A stretch of 64,000 bases of DNA from Agromyces hippuratus (GTDB taxonomy: Bacteria > Actinomycetota > Actinomycetes > Actinomycetales > Microbacteriaceae), in assembly GCF_013410355.1 (NCBI RefSeq), contig NZ_JACCFI010000001.1, positions 3,720,001 to 3,784,000 of the forward strand. The letters run 5' to 3'. Of this stretch, positions 40,738 to 49,067 are shown piece by piece. Numbering within the stretch: position 1 is the first letter of the stretch; every line of letters begins with the position of its first letter. The position numbers and the translations under genes are program-made. The notes under the pieces were generated by a model. That model ran no database searches, was not told where the DNA came from, and saw only the letters and a program-made list of their open reading frames with translations.

Positions 40738-41389
40738 GTGCTGAATCCTTCGCCGACCGCACCGTGCTGTCAAGCGACTCCGGACTCCCGGTCAGGTGCC
40801 ACTGCACGGCCGGGCCGACCCGGCGCACGAGCTCCTCGACGTCGGCCGAGGCGACCGGCTCGAACTCGAGCACGTACCGCACCATGATGACCCCCACGAG
40901 CTGCGAGGCCGCGAGCTCGGCACGGAGCTCGGCGTCGTCGGCGTCGCCCAGCGCGGTCGCGATGCGCTGCATGATCTCGTGGCGGAGGAACTCGCGCAGC
41001 ATGCGGGCGACGGGCCCTTGGCCGATCGCCGATCGCAGCGCTGCCACGGCGGCCGGGCGCACGGCGCCGGAATCCCACGCCGTGAGCACTGCGCGCACGA
41101 GTCGGCCACCGAGCTCGTCGATCGGGGCGGCGAGCGCCTCGCGGACGACCCGTTCGGGCCGCAGCGGCACCTCGACGACCTCGGCGACGAGCGCCTGCTT
41201 GCCGTCGAAGTAGTGATGCACCAGCGCCGGGTCGACCTCGGCCCGACGGGCGATCGCCCGCATCGATGCCGCCTCGTACCCGTGCTCGGCGAATTCGGCG
41301 GTCGCGGCGGCGAGGATGCGCGCCCGAGTGTCGCCCGCGTTCGCTCCGCGGGGGCGGCCTCGCCGACGGCGTTCCGAGTGCTCCGTCAC
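40727..41389 (-). CDS. TetR-family regulator of the ABC-2 exporter
   Basis: 220 residues. A basic N-terminus (RRRRGRPRG) precedes the HTH (about 22-66) with TRARILAAATAEFAEHGYEAAS and DPALVHHYFDGKQAL. The long helical domain is of the TetR_C type found next to ABC-2 exporters. GTG 41389 lies 6 nt after TAGGCT (41401-41396). It overlaps the ATPase gene it probably controls. Confidence 0.9.
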   Translation of the reverse strand: MTEHSERRRRGRPRGANAGDTRARILAAATAEFAEHGYEAASMRAIARRAEVDPALVHHYFDGKQALVAEVVEVPLRPERVVREALAAPIDELGGRLVRAVLTAWDSGAVRPAAVAALRSAIGQGPVARMLREFLRHEIMQRIATALGDADDAELRAELAASQLVGVIMVRYVLEFEPVASADVEELVRRVGPAVQWHLTGSPESLDSTVRSAKDSAHDE

Positions 41390-41395
41390 AGCCTG

Positions 41396-41401
41396 AGCCT
41401 A
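41396..41401 (-). promoter_or_regulatory. -10 box TAGGCT for the exporter operon
   Basis: On the minus strand TAGGCT ends 6 nt before the GTG at 41389; leaderless type. Confidence 0.5.
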
Positions 41402-41470
41402 TGCCCGGAGAAGACCCTCCGGATCCTCCGAGTCTCATGGGAAGCACAGCTCACGCGGAGGCTCGCTCGG

Positions 41471-41476
41471 TACACT
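41471..41476 (+). promoter_or_regulatory. -10 box TACACT for lemA-htpX
   Basis: TACACT lies 46 nt before the lemA ATG; the leader carries GGAG just before the start. Confidence 0.35.
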
Positions 41477-41522
41477 GAATCCACACAGCAACCGTCGCTC
41501 AGAGCGCTTAGGAGTCCGTGCC

Positions 41523-42089
41523 ATGGAATGGCTCATCCCCGTCATCATCGTCGTCGCGCTCGTGGTGATCATCGGCATCTACCTCTGGGCGACGTACAAC
41601 TCCCTCGTCACGCTGAACGTGCGTGTCGACGAGGCGTGGAGCGACATCACGGTGCAGCTGAAGCGCCGTGCCGACCTGATCCCGAACCTCATCGAGGCGG
41701 TCAAGGGCTACGCGGCGCACGAGAAGTCGGTGTTCGAGTCCGTCACCCAGGCCCGCGCCGAGACGCTGACCGCTCAGGGCCCGGCGGAGGCCGGTGCCGC
41801 CGAGAACCACATGCAGCAGGCGCTGAAGTCGATCTTCGCGGTCGCCGAGGCCTACCCCCAGCTGCAGGCCAGCCAGAACTTCCTGCAGCTGCAGTCCGAG
41901 CTCGTCGACACCGAAGACAAGATCCAGGCCTCGCGCCGGTTCTACAACGGCGGCGTGCGCGAACTCAACACGAAGATCAAGGTCTTCCCGAACACCCTGT
42001 TCGTGCGAAGCCTCGGCTTCCACGAGCGAGACTTCTTCGAGGTCACGGAGCCGGCGGCGATCGCCGAGCCTCCGCGCGTGCAGTTCTAA
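41523..42089 (+). CDS. lemA: LemA family membrane protein
   Basis: 188 residues: one N-terminal membrane helix (about 5-24) and a four-helix bundle inside or outside the cell. YNSLVTLNVRVDEAWSDITVQLKRRADLIPNL is the family hallmark (about 25-56), and SRRFYNGGVRELNTKIKVFPN a second. Function unclear; LemA proteins often accompany HtpX-type proteases, as here (next gene, 9 nt away). Confidence 0.92.
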   Translation: MEWLIPVIIVVALVVIIGIYLWATYNSLVTLNVRVDEAWSDITVQLKRRADLIPNLIEAVKGYAAHEKSVFESVTQARAETLTAQGPAEAGAAENHMQQALKSIFAVAEAYPQLQASQNFLQLQSELVDTEDKIQASRRFYNGGVRELNTKIKVFPNTLFVRSLGFHERDFFEVTEPAAIAEPPRVQF

Positions 42090-42098
42090 GGGCCGGCG

Positions 42099-42977
42099 TT
42101 GTACCGCGCGATCGCGAAGAACAAGCGCAACACCGTCTTCATCATCCTGTTCTTCCTCGCCATCATCGGCGGGTTGGGCTGGCTGGCGGCGTTCATCTAC
42201 CAAGACGTCACGATCGTCGTCGTCACGCTCGTGATCGCGACGGCGTACGCGCTGTTCCAGTACTTCACGGCCGACCGTCAGGCGCTCTCGATGTCGGGGG
42301 CGGTCGAGCTGCACTCCAAGGCCGACCACCCGCGGCTCTGGCGCACCGTCGAGAACCTCTCGATCACCACCGGCACCCCGATGCCGCGCGTGTTCGTGAT
42401 CTCCGATCCCGCGCCGAACGCGTTCGCCACCGGCCGTGACCCCGAGCACGCCGTCGTCGCCGCGACCACGGGTCTCCTCGAGATCATGGACGACGCCGAG
42501 CTCGAGGGCGTCATGGCCCACGAGCTCGGGCACGTGCGCAACTACGACATCCGGCTCTCGATGGTCGTCTTCGGCCTCGTCGTGGCCGTCGGGTTCATCT
42601 CCGACATGCTCGTGCGCATGGCCTTCTTCGGCGGTCGAGGCAACAACAACGGCAACCCGATCGTCATGATCTTCGGCCTCGTCGCGATGCTCATCGCACC
42701 CCTCGTGGCGAGCCTCGTGCAGCTCGCCGTGTCGCGTCAGCGCGAGTACCTCGCCGATGCCACCGGGGCGATGACGACCCGCCACCCCGACGCGCTCGCC
42801 CGAGCCCTCCTGAAGCTCGAGACCTACGGCCGGCCCATGCAGCGGCAGAACTCGTCGATGGCCCACCTGTGGATCGCCGACCCGCTCAAGCCCGGCATCA
42901 TGGACAAGCTCTTCGCCACCCACCCGCCGATCGCCGACCGCGTCAAGCGGCTGGAAGAGATGGGCGGCGCCTTCTAG
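42099..42977 (+). CDS. M48-family zinc metalloprotease (HtpX-like)
   Basis: 292 residues. Two N-terminal membrane helices (about 13-33 and 37-55), then the zinc site HELGH at 141-145 with E216 (REYLADATGA) as the third ligand, and two more hydrophobic helices between them. It should degrade misfolded or surplus membrane proteins. The start is TTG at 42099, the frame's only near start with GGGCCGG-like spacing; no ATG is closer. It ends with MGGAF and is translated with lemA. Confidence 0.9.
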   Translation: MYRAIAKNKRNTVFIILFFLAIIGGLGWLAAFIYQDVTIVVVTLVIATAYALFQYFTADRQALSMSGAVELHSKADHPRLWRTVENLSITTGTPMPRVFVISDPAPNAFATGRDPEHAVVAATTGLLEIMDDAELEGVMAHELGHVRNYDIRLSMVVFGLVVAVGFISDMLVRMAFFGGRGNNNGNPIVMIFGLVAMLIAPLVASLVQLAVSRQREYLADATGAMTTRHPDALARALLKLETYGRPMQRQNSSMAHLWIADPLKPGIMDKLFATHPPIADRVKRLEEMGGAF

Positions 42978-43035
42978 GCGCTCGGGGACTGACGAGGCCG
43001 ACCCCTCAGCTGATCGGCTCAGTTGTCCGGCAGGC

Positions 43036-44247
43036 TCAGCCGGCGGCTCGCAGCTCGGCAGCGAGCGCAGGGGAGAGGTCGCCGCGGCCGGTGACGCTCA
43101 CCTCGCCGAGCCCCTGCCAGGCCGCCGCGCGCTGCAGCACCGGCACGAGCCGCGCAGCCGTCTCGGCGGGCGCACCGGGCTCGGCCCACGCCGACTGCAC
43201 GCGCAGCACGCCCGCCTGCCGGTCGCTCTTCAGATCGACCCGGCCGACCACCCGATCGTCGATGAGCACGGGCAGCGAGTAGTACCCGAACTTGCGCTCG
43301 GGCTCGGGCGTGTAGATCTCGATGCGGTAGTGGAAGTCGAAGAGCCGCTCGGTGCGCGGGCGGAACCACACGACGGGGTCGAACGGCGAGAGCACCGCGG
43401 CGGTCTCGATGCGGCGAGGCCGCTTCGCATCGCGGTGCAGCCAGGCCGGTGTCTGCCGCGCCCCGGTCTGCCATCCGGGAACCTCGACGGGCAGCAGCAC
43501 CCCGGCCTCCTCGAGTTCGGTGATCGCCTGGCGCACCGGCGCGCGCTTCATGCGCCAGTAGTCGGCGAGGTCGGCTTCGGTCGCGATGCCCTGAGCGGAT
43601 GCCGCGAGCTCCACGAGCTCGCGCACGGCGTCGGGCTCGGCCGGGGCGGTGCCGAGCAGCTCGCCGGGCAGGGCCTGCTCGGGCAGCGCGTAGACGCGCT
43701 CGAATCGGCGGCGCTCGACGCACACGACGTCGCCGGTGCGGAACATCATCTCGAGCGTGCGCTTGACGTCGGACCAGCCCCACCACGGGCCACGCCGCTC
43801 GTTGGAGTCGTGCTCGATCTCGCTCGCCCGCATGGGGCCGTTCGCGGCGAGCTCGGCGCGAAGCCACTCCGCCAGCGTGGCGTTCTCCGCCACCCAGCCA
43901 CCCCAGTCGCTGCCCTTGGCGCGGTACTCCTCGCGCCGGAACTCGAAGAGTGGCCACAGCTCGCGCGGGATGTAGGCGGCCTGGTGCGCCCAGTACTCGA
44001 CCATGCGCCCGCGTCGCCCGGTCGTGATGCGGTCGAGCGCGGCGCGGTCGTAGGCGCCCACCCGGCTGAACGCGGGCAGGTAGTGGCTGCGCTCGAACAC
44101 GTTGACCGAGTCGATCTGCAGCAGGGCGAGCCGATCGATGACGCCGTTGACGGCGCGCGTGCCGGGCGCCTCGGGCAGTGGGCGCGAGAAGCCCTGCGCG
44201 GCCAGTGCGATGCGGCGGGCGAGGGCGGGGCTGACGATGTCGACCAT
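43036..44247 (-). CDS. Winged-helix DNA glycosylase, AlkZ/YcaQ type (HTH_42)
   Basis: 403 residues. LLQIDSVNVFERSHYLPAFSR carries the QxD motif (Q44, D46) used by AlkZ/YcaQ enzymes to unhook DNA interstrand crosslinks and bulky N7 lesions. EYWAHQAAYIP, VERRRFERVYALPE and the late RFDFHYRIEIYTPEPERKFGYYSLPVLI-type block (key residues Y, P, G) fit the family. ATG 44247 follows TATCGT (44261-44256) by 8 nt. It may be a self-resistance or general repair enzyme; no toxin cluster is next to it. Confidence 0.88.
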   Translation of the reverse strand: MVDIVSPALARRIALAAQGFSRPLPEAPGTRAVNGVIDRLALLQIDSVNVFERSHYLPAFSRVGAYDRAALDRITTGRRGRMVEYWAHQAAYIPRELWPLFEFRREEYRAKGSDWGGWVAENATLAEWLRAELAANGPMRASEIEHDSNERRGPWWGWSDVKRTLEMMFRTGDVVCVERRRFERVYALPEQALPGELLGTAPAEPDAVRELVELAASAQGIATEADLADYWRMKRAPVRQAITELEEAGVLLPVEVPGWQTGARQTPAWLHRDAKRPRRIETAAVLSPFDPVVWFRPRTERLFDFHYRIEIYTPEPERKFGYYSLPVLIDDRVVGRVDLKSDRQAGVLRVQSAWAEPGAPAETAARLVPVLQRAAAWQGLGEVSVTGRGDLSPALAAELRAAG

Positions 44248-44338
44248 GTGCCTCGACGATAGCGGGGACGGCCGACACTGGGGAGCGACGAGAGCACGTG
44301 GCATCCGTGCGCATGCCGTCCAGTTCATACGCCGCGCC

Positions 44339-44344
44339 TAGACT
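44339..44344 (+). promoter_or_regulatory. -10 box TAGACT for the AI-2E-type transporter
   Basis: TAGACT ends 6 nt before ATG 44351; leaderless type. The operon continues into ilvA. Confidence 0.5.
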
Positions 44345-44350
44345 GGAGCG

Positions 44351-45574
44351 ATGACGGACTCCACGGGGCGGAAACGGGGCCGATTGTCGCGGGGCGCACC
44401 AGAGGTGCCGCCGCCCGCGCCGCAGGCGGGGTCCGCACCACGCGAGGTCACCGACAGCATCCCGTTCGGGGTTCGGCTGGCTGCCGGGTGGTCGTGGCGC
44501 ATGCTGCTCATCGGCGGCGTGCTCGCCGTGGTGGTGTTCCTGATCATCCAGTTGCGCCTCATCGTCATCCCGATGCTCGTCGCCGTGCTCATCGGCGCCC
44601 TGCTCGTGCCGTTCTCCGGCCTCCTGCAGCGGCATCGCTGGCCGAAGTGGCTCGCGGTCCTGACCGCGATGCTGTCGGCGCTCGTCGCCGTCGGAGGGTT
44701 GCTGACCCTCGGAATCACGCAGATCGTGCGGGGATCCGATGAGCTCGCGGCGCAGTCGCTCGTCGCGTGGGACCGGTTCCGCGAATGGCTGCTCACCGGG
44801 CCGTTCCACATCACCGAGGCGCAGCTGAACGACTGGGTCGACCAGGTCATCCAGTCGGTGCAGCAGGACACCGGGGTGCTCCTGAGCGGTGCGCTCTCGG
44901 TCACCACCACGTTCGGGCACTTCCTCGCGGGCATGCTGCTCGCCCTCTTCGCGACGCTCTTCATCCTCATCGACGGCCGCGGCATCTGGAACTGGATCGT
45001 CGGCATCTTCCCGCGCCGCGGGCGCGCCGCCATCGACGGCGCCGGCCAGGCCGGCTGGGCGACGCTGCAGAACTTCGTGAAGGTGCAGATCCTCGTCGCG
45101 ACGATCGACGCGATCGGCATCGGGCTCGGGGCCTTCTTCCTCGGCGTGCCGCTCGCCGTGCCGATCGCGATCCTCGTCTTCCTCGGCTCGTTCATCCCGA
45201 TCGTGGGTGCCGTGCTCACCGGAGCGCTCGCCGTCTTCGTCGCGCTCGTCTACCTCGGGCTCTGGCCGGCCGTGATCATGCTCGGCATCGTGCTGCTCGT
45301 GCAGCAGGTCGAGGGCCACGTGCTGCAGCCGCTCATCATGGGCACCGCCGTGAAGGTGCACCCGCTCGGCGTCGTGGTCGCGGTCGCGACCGGATCGCTC
45401 GTCGCCGGCATCCCCGGCGCGCTCTTCGCGGTGCCCGTCGCAGCCGTCGTGAACGTCATGATCCTCTCGGTCGCGAGCGGTGCGTGGAAGAACGATTCCG
45501 GCCCGCCACCGCCGGTCCGTTCGGCGCTCTGGCGCACGGTACCGCAGCGCCCAGGCTACAAACGAGGAGAATGA
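44351..45574 (+). CDS. AI-2E family (TqsA/PerM-like) transporter
   Basis: 407 residues. A Pro-rich cytoplasmic N-terminus (1-45) precedes about eight membrane segments. The conserved GSFIPIVGAVLTGALAVFVAL and LLVQQVEGHVLQPLIMG blocks of the family lie at about 277-300 and 315-333. Members export small molecules such as AI-2 or act as ion/proton exchangers; the substrate here is open. Its stop overlaps the ilvA start (ATGA). Confidence 0.88.
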   Translation: MTDSTGRKRGRLSRGAPEVPPPAPQAGSAPREVTDSIPFGVRLAAGWSWRMLLIGGVLAVVVFLIIQLRLIVIPMLVAVLIGALLVPFSGLLQRHRWPKWLAVLTAMLSALVAVGGLLTLGITQIVRGSDELAAQSLVAWDRFREWLLTGPFHITEAQLNDWVDQVIQSVQQDTGVLLSGALSVTTTFGHFLAGMLLALFATLFILIDGRGIWNWIVGIFPRRGRAAIDGAGQAGWATLQNFVKVQILVATIDAIGIGLGAFFLGVPLAVPIAILVFLGSFIPIVGAVLTGALAVFVALVYLGLWPAVIMLGIVLLVQQVEGHVLQPLIMGTAVKVHPLGVVVAVATGSLVAGIPGALFAVPVAAVVNVMILSVASGAWKNDSGPPPPVRSALWRTVPQRPGYKRGE

Positions 45575-46824
45575 ACGAGTTGTCGACCACGACCACGATC
45601 GCAGGACCGAACCTCGCCGACTTCGAGCGCGCGCGAGGCGTGGTGTCCGCCGTCGCCCGGCAGACGCCGATGGAGTCGTCGCGGTTCCTCGCCGAACTGC
45701 TCGGGGTTCCCGTGCACCTCAAGTGCGAGAACCTGCAGCGCACGGGCTCCTACAAGCTCCGGGGCGCCTATCACCGCATCGCCGCCCTGACCGAGTCCGA
45801 GCGGGCACGCGGCGTCGTCGCGGCCTCGGCGGGCAATCACGCCCAGGGCGTCGCGTTCGCCGCGCGCGAGCTCGGCATCCGAGCCACGATCTTCATGCCG
45901 GTCGGCGTCGCCCTTCCGAAGCTCGAGGCGACCAAGGCCTACGGCGCCGACGTCGTGCTGCGCGGCGACTCGGTCGGCGAGACGCTCGAGGCCGCTGCGG
46001 CGTTCGCCGACGAGACCGGCGCGGTCATCATCCCGCCGTTCGACCACCCCGATGTGATCGCCGGCCAGGGAACACTCGGACTCGAGATCCTCGAGCAGAC
46101 CCCCGACGTCGCGACGATCGTGGTTCCGATCGGCGGCGGCGGGCTCGCCGCCGGCATCGCGAGCGCCGCGAAGCAGCGCGCCGCAGAGCTCGGACGCACG
46201 ATCCGCATCGTCGGCGTGCAGGCCGAGAACGCCGCGCCCTACGTCGCCTCGCTCGCGGCGGGTTCCCCGCAGCGAGTGCCGGTCGTGCCGACGATCGCCG
46301 ACGGCATCGCCGTCTACCGGCCCGGCGAGCTGAACTTCGAGATCATCCGCGAGGCGATCGACGAGATCGTCACGGTCTCCGAAGACGACATCGCACGGGC
46401 GCTCCTCGTGCTGCTCGAGCGCGCGAAGCTCGTCGTCGAGCCGGCGGGCGCGGTCTCGGTCGCGGCGATCATGACGGGCCAGATCCACTCCGACGGTCCG
46501 GTCGTCGCGATGCTCTCGGGCGGCAACATCGATCCGCTGCTCATGCAGCGGGTGATCGCGCACGGGCTCGCGGCATCCGATCGCTATCTCACGCTCCGTA
46601 TCGGCATGCCCGATCGCCCCGGCCAGCTCGCCCGCATCGCCGAACTGCTCGCCGAGGCGAACGCGAACGTCATCGAGGTGCTGCACACGCGGCACGGCTC
46701 GGGGCTGCAGATCTCCGAGGTCGAGCTCAAGCTCTCGATCGAGACCCGTGGCCCCGACCACCGGGCCGAGGTCGTCGCGGTGCTGCGACGGGCCGGCTAC
46801 GAGCCGGTCGTCGACAACGACTAG
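45571..46824 (+). CDS. ilvA: Threonine ammonia-lyase (threonine dehydratase) IlvA
   Basis: Deaminates L-threonine to 2-oxobutanoate, the entry to isoleucine synthesis. 417 residues. PLP lysine K62 sits in TGSYKLRGAYHRI; the phosphate loop GGGGLAAG is near 188-195; and one ACT domain (about 335-415) gives allosteric control. That length fits the single-ACT form, which can be biosynthetic or catabolic. GAGGAG precedes the ATG. The TAG stop lies within the target duplication of IS copy 2, so the IS abuts but does not alter the protein. Confidence 0.94.
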   Translation: MNELSTTTTIAGPNLADFERARGVVSAVARQTPMESSRFLAELLGVPVHLKCENLQRTGSYKLRGAYHRIAALTESERARGVVAASAGNHAQGVAFAARELGIRATIFMPVGVALPKLEATKAYGADVVLRGDSVGETLEAAAAFADETGAVIIPPFDHPDVIAGQGTLGLEILEQTPDVATIVVPIGGGGLAAGIASAAKQRAAELGRTIRIVGVQAENAAPYVASLAAGSPQRVPVVPTIADGIAVYRPGELNFEIIREAIDEIVTVSEDDIARALLVLLERAKLVVEPAGAVSVAAIMTGQIHSDGPVVAMLSGGNIDPLLMQRVIAHGLAASDRYLTLRIGMPDRPGQLARIAELLAEANANVIEVLHTRHGSGLQISEVELKLSIETRGPDHRAEVVAVLRRAGYEPVVDND

Positions 46825-46825
46825 G
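46820..46825 (+). repeat. Target site duplication, left of IS copy 2
   Basis: ACTAGG, repeated at 47907-47912. It fits NCTAGN and contains the ilvA stop TAG. Confidence 0.93.
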
Positions 46826-46850
46826 TGTACCCGGCCAGGACGTTGGTAGC
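46826..46850 (+). repeat. Left terminal inverted repeat of IS copy 2
   Basis: Same 25 bases as 6506-6530. Confidence 0.93.
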
Positions 46851-46869
46851 GGCGAGCCTGGTTGAACGA

Positions 46870-46930
46870 ACGAGAACCTCCGAGTGGGATGTGGCTTGTC
46901 TAAGGCCCACGACCCACCGGAGGTTCTCGT
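46870..46930 (+). promoter_or_regulatory. Hairpin hiding the transposase ribosome binding site, copy 2
   Basis: Same 13+5 bp stem as in copy 1 (46870-46882 with 46918-46930, extended by 46884-46888 with 46913-46917). It would silence transposase translation on transcripts entering from ilvA. Confidence 0.75.
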
Positions 46931-47894
46931 GTCCCACGGTAGTGCGCGGTTGACCGTTCACGGTCGCCGACTGATCATCCAACGCCACCAAGCCGGTTGG
47001 CCCCAAGCCCATATCGCCGCCGCGATGGGGGTCTCCCGCAAGTGCGTGAAGACCTGGATCGACCGCCATACCGCCGAAGGCGATGCCGGACTCGCGACGC
47101 GGTCCTCACGGCCTCACACGATGCCCACGAGGACCAGCGACGAGATCGAACAGCAGGTCCTCGCTGCACGGGCCAGCGAGCGATGCGGCCCCGACGTCCT
47201 CGGCCCGATGGTCGGGGTGCCCGCACGGACGGTGTCTCGGATCCTGCGCCGCCACAACGTGCCCTACCTGCGTGAGTGCGACCCGATCACCGGCGAGGTG
47301 ATCCGTTCATCAAAGCAGACCGCCGTACGTTACGAACGCGACCGGCCGGGCGAGCTGGTGCACATGGATGTGAAGAAGCTCGGCCGGATCCCTGACGGTG
47401 GCGGCTGGCGGGCCCACGGCCGAGCCAGTGGGTCGATCCAACGCGACCGCAACACCAAGGTCGGCTTCGACTACGTCCACTCCCTCGTCGATGACCATTC
47501 CCGGCTGGCCTACAGCGAGGTCCTCACCGACGAGAAGGGGTCGACATGCGCTGCGTTCCTCGAGCGTGCGATCGTCTACTTCGCGGCCAGCGGCATCACC
47601 CGCATCGAGCGGTTGATCACCGACAACGCGTGGGCCTACAGGTACTCGCTCCGCGAGGTCTGTGCGACCCACGGAATCCGGCAGAAGTTCATCAAGCCCC
47701 ACTGCCCCTGGCAGAACGGCAAAGTTGAGCGACTGAACCGGACCCTGGCGACCGAGTGGGCCTACCGGCAGGCCTTCACAAGCAACGCAGAACGCGCCGC
47801 GGCACTTGCGCCGTGGATCGAGCACTACAACACTGAACGACGCCACAGCGCGCTCGGAGGCCACCCGCCAATCAGCCGCCTGCTACCAACCTGA
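46929..47894 (+). CDS. IS481-family DDE transposase, copy 2
   Basis: Identical to the 321-residue transposase of copy 1, with D147, D232 and E267 intact. GTG 46929 has GGAGG at 46919-46923. Both copies look functional, so either can supply transposase for the other. Confidence 0.95.
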   Translation: MSHGSARLTVHGRRLIIQRHQAGWPQAHIAAAMGVSRKCVKTWIDRHTAEGDAGLATRSSRPHTMPTRTSDEIEQQVLAARASERCGPDVLGPMVGVPARTVSRILRRHNVPYLRECDPITGEVIRSSKQTAVRYERDRPGELVHMDVKKLGRIPDGGGWRAHGRASGSIQRDRNTKVGFDYVHSLVDDHSRLAYSEVLTDEKGSTCAAFLERAIVYFAASGITRIERLITDNAWAYRYSLREVCATHGIRQKFIKPHCPWQNGKVERLNRTLATEWAYRQAFTSNAERAAALAPWIEHYNTERRHSALGGHPPISRLLPT

Positions 47895-47906
47895 TGGCCG
47901 GGTACA
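47882..47906 (-). repeat. Right terminal inverted repeat of IS copy 2
   Basis: Same 25 bases as 7562-7586. Confidence 0.93.
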
Positions 47907-47912
47907 ACTAGG
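47907..47912 (+). repeat. Target site duplication, right of IS copy 2
   Basis: ACTAGG, overlapping the first two bases of the ilvA/greA terminator stem. Confidence 0.93.
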
Positions 47913-47930
47913 GCGGCCTACTGGCCGCCC
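47911..47930 (-). terminator. Terminator of greA (originally shared with ilvA)
   Basis: GGGCGGCC (47911-47918) pairs with GGCCGCCC (47923-47930), loop TACT. The greA stop codon lies at 47918-47920 within the stem and loop. The IS now separates ilvA from this structure. Confidence 0.7.
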
Positions 47931-48409
47931 CAGGTCTCGACGCTCGTGATCTCGACGGCGATCTCGCGACCGTTCGGCGCGGTGTAGCTGGTCTTCTCGC
48001 CGACCTTCAGGCCGAGGATCGCGGCACCGAGCGGGCTCTGCGTGCTCCAGACGTCGAGCTCGGAGTCACCGGCGATCTCGCGGCTGCCGATGAGGAACGT
48101 CTCTTCGTCGCCCGCGATGATCGCGGTGATGACGGTGCCGGCCTCGACGACGCCCGACGACTGCGGTGCATCGGCGACCTCGGCGGTGCGGAGCAGCTCC
48201 TTCAGCTGACGGATGCGGGCCTCCATCTTGCCCTGCTCGTCTTTGGCGGCGTGGTAGCCGCCGTTCTCCTTGAGGTCGCCCTCCTCGCGCGCGGCCTCGA
48301 TTCGCTTGGCGATGTCTTCGCGGCCGTGGGTGGAGAGGTGCTCGAGTTCCGCTGCCAGGCGGTCGTAGGCCTCCTGGGTGAGCCAGGTGGCGGTGACGTC
48401 CTGCGCCAT
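47918..48409 (-). CDS. greA: Transcription elongation factor GreA
   Basis: Rescues backtracked RNA polymerase by stimulating transcript cleavage. 163 residues. The N-terminal coiled coil (about 8-78) carries EEGDLKENGGYHAAKDEQG with the acidic tip residues D and E; the C-terminal FKBP-like domain follows from about 85 and ends with ITSVETWGGQ. ATG 48409 has GGGAG upstream; a short hairpin GTGCGG-CCGCAC lies in the leader. greA next to a DUF4307 gene is conserved in actinobacteria. Confidence 0.95.
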   Translation of the reverse strand: MAQDVTATWLTQEAYDRLAAELEHLSTHGREDIAKRIEAAREEGDLKENGGYHAAKDEQGKMEARIRQLKELLRTAEVADAPQSSGVVEAGTVITAIIAGDEETFLIGSREIAGDSELDVWSTQSPLGAAILGLKVGEKTSYTAPNGREIAVEITSVETWGGQ

Positions 48410-48497
48410 GATGCACACTCCCGTGTCGGTGCGGCCTCGACCGCACTGACGTATATAGACGTGTCGCCCCGACGGATGTCGGAGCGAATGCCCCATG

Positions 48498-48953
48498 TTA
48501 GGTGAGCCAGCAGCCGTAAATCAAACCGGTGTTCGCCTCCTGCGCGACCCGCACGGTCTCGGTGAGGCTGCGGAGGTGCCGATCGGAGGCCGGAACCTCG
48601 ATGATCTTCCAGCCGACGACGGTGAAGTCCTCGTTGAAGGCCTGCACGGCGCACGCGGTCTCGTTGCCGGGCGGCACCGACAGGGTCCAGGTGACCTCGA
48701 CGGCGCGGTTCTCGTTCATCAGCCGGTGGCCGGTGTCGGTGACCTCGATCTGCGGCTTCTGGCCGTCGAGGCCCGCCCAGACGACCCACGCCACGAGCAC
48801 GATCGCGAAGGCGATGGCACCGCCGATGAGCAGCACCCGATCGCGGGTGCGGTGCGTGCGGGTGCGTCCGTATCGCTCGTCGAGCAGGTCGTTCGAGGGG
48901 GCGTCGTTCGAGGGCGCTGCGTTCGAGGGCGCTGCGTTCTGGGGCGCGGTCAC
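48498..48953 (-). CDS. DUF4307 family membrane protein
   Basis: 151 residues. One membrane segment (about 40-61), and an outside domain with strands and two cysteines (in ETACAVQAF and IYGCWLT) that may pair. The N-terminal residues 5-22 are a repeated AAPSN/DAPSN unit encoded by 15-bp tandem repeats (about 48886-48940), a site prone to length change. GTG 48953 has GGAG upstream. Function unknown; the neighbour of greA in mycobacteria (Rv1081c) is of this type. Confidence 0.82.
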   Translation of the reverse strand: MTAPQNAAPSNAAPSNDAPSNDLLDERYGRTRTHRTRDRVLLIGGAIAFAIVLVAWVVWAGLDGQKPQIEVTDTGHRLMNENRAVEVTWTLSVPPGNETACAVQAFNEDFTVVGWKIIEVPASDRHLRSLTETVRVAQEANTGLIYGCWLT

Positions 48954-48979
48954 CGCAGGCTCCTTCGAGGTCGATCGTC

Positions 48980-48999
48980 TAGGCTGGAATTCAAGCCTA
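48980..48999. promoter_or_regulatory. Palindrome carrying two divergent -10 boxes
   Basis: TAGGCTGGAATTCAAGCCTA is self-complementary at 18 of 20 positions and shows TAGGCT on both strands. It lies between the DUF4307 gene and the small membrane protein at 49068, and could be a shared operator or simply two back-to-back -10 boxes. Confidence 0.5.
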
Positions 49000-49067
49000 A
49001 CGCGCCCGGCGCAGGCCGATGCTCGACAGTGCGAGCGTGATCCAGTGCACGCGTGAAAGAGAGTCCG

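Larger units (their letters stand above)
46826..47906 (+). mobile_element. IS481-family insertion sequence, copy 2 (1,081 bp)
   Basis: Line by line it matches copy 1 (6506-7586) with no difference I can see, in the same orientation, offset 40,320 bp. Terminal repeats are 46826-46850 and 47882-47906, flanked by ACTAGG duplications. It sits between the converging ilvA and greA genes, at the 5' edge of their shared terminator (47911-47930). Identity of both copies and different duplications show two separate, recent insertions. Confidence 0.97.

Noticed and set aside
45571..46824. A leader-peptide attenuator for ilvA
   Set aside because: The ilvA start overlaps the stop of the transporter gene, leaving no leader. 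No Ile/Val-rich short ORF is upstream.
6506..47906. The IS pair and the 40 kb between them as a composite transposon
   Set aside because: The inside is conserved core genes in ancestral order, and each copy has its own different target duplication, so each inserted alone.
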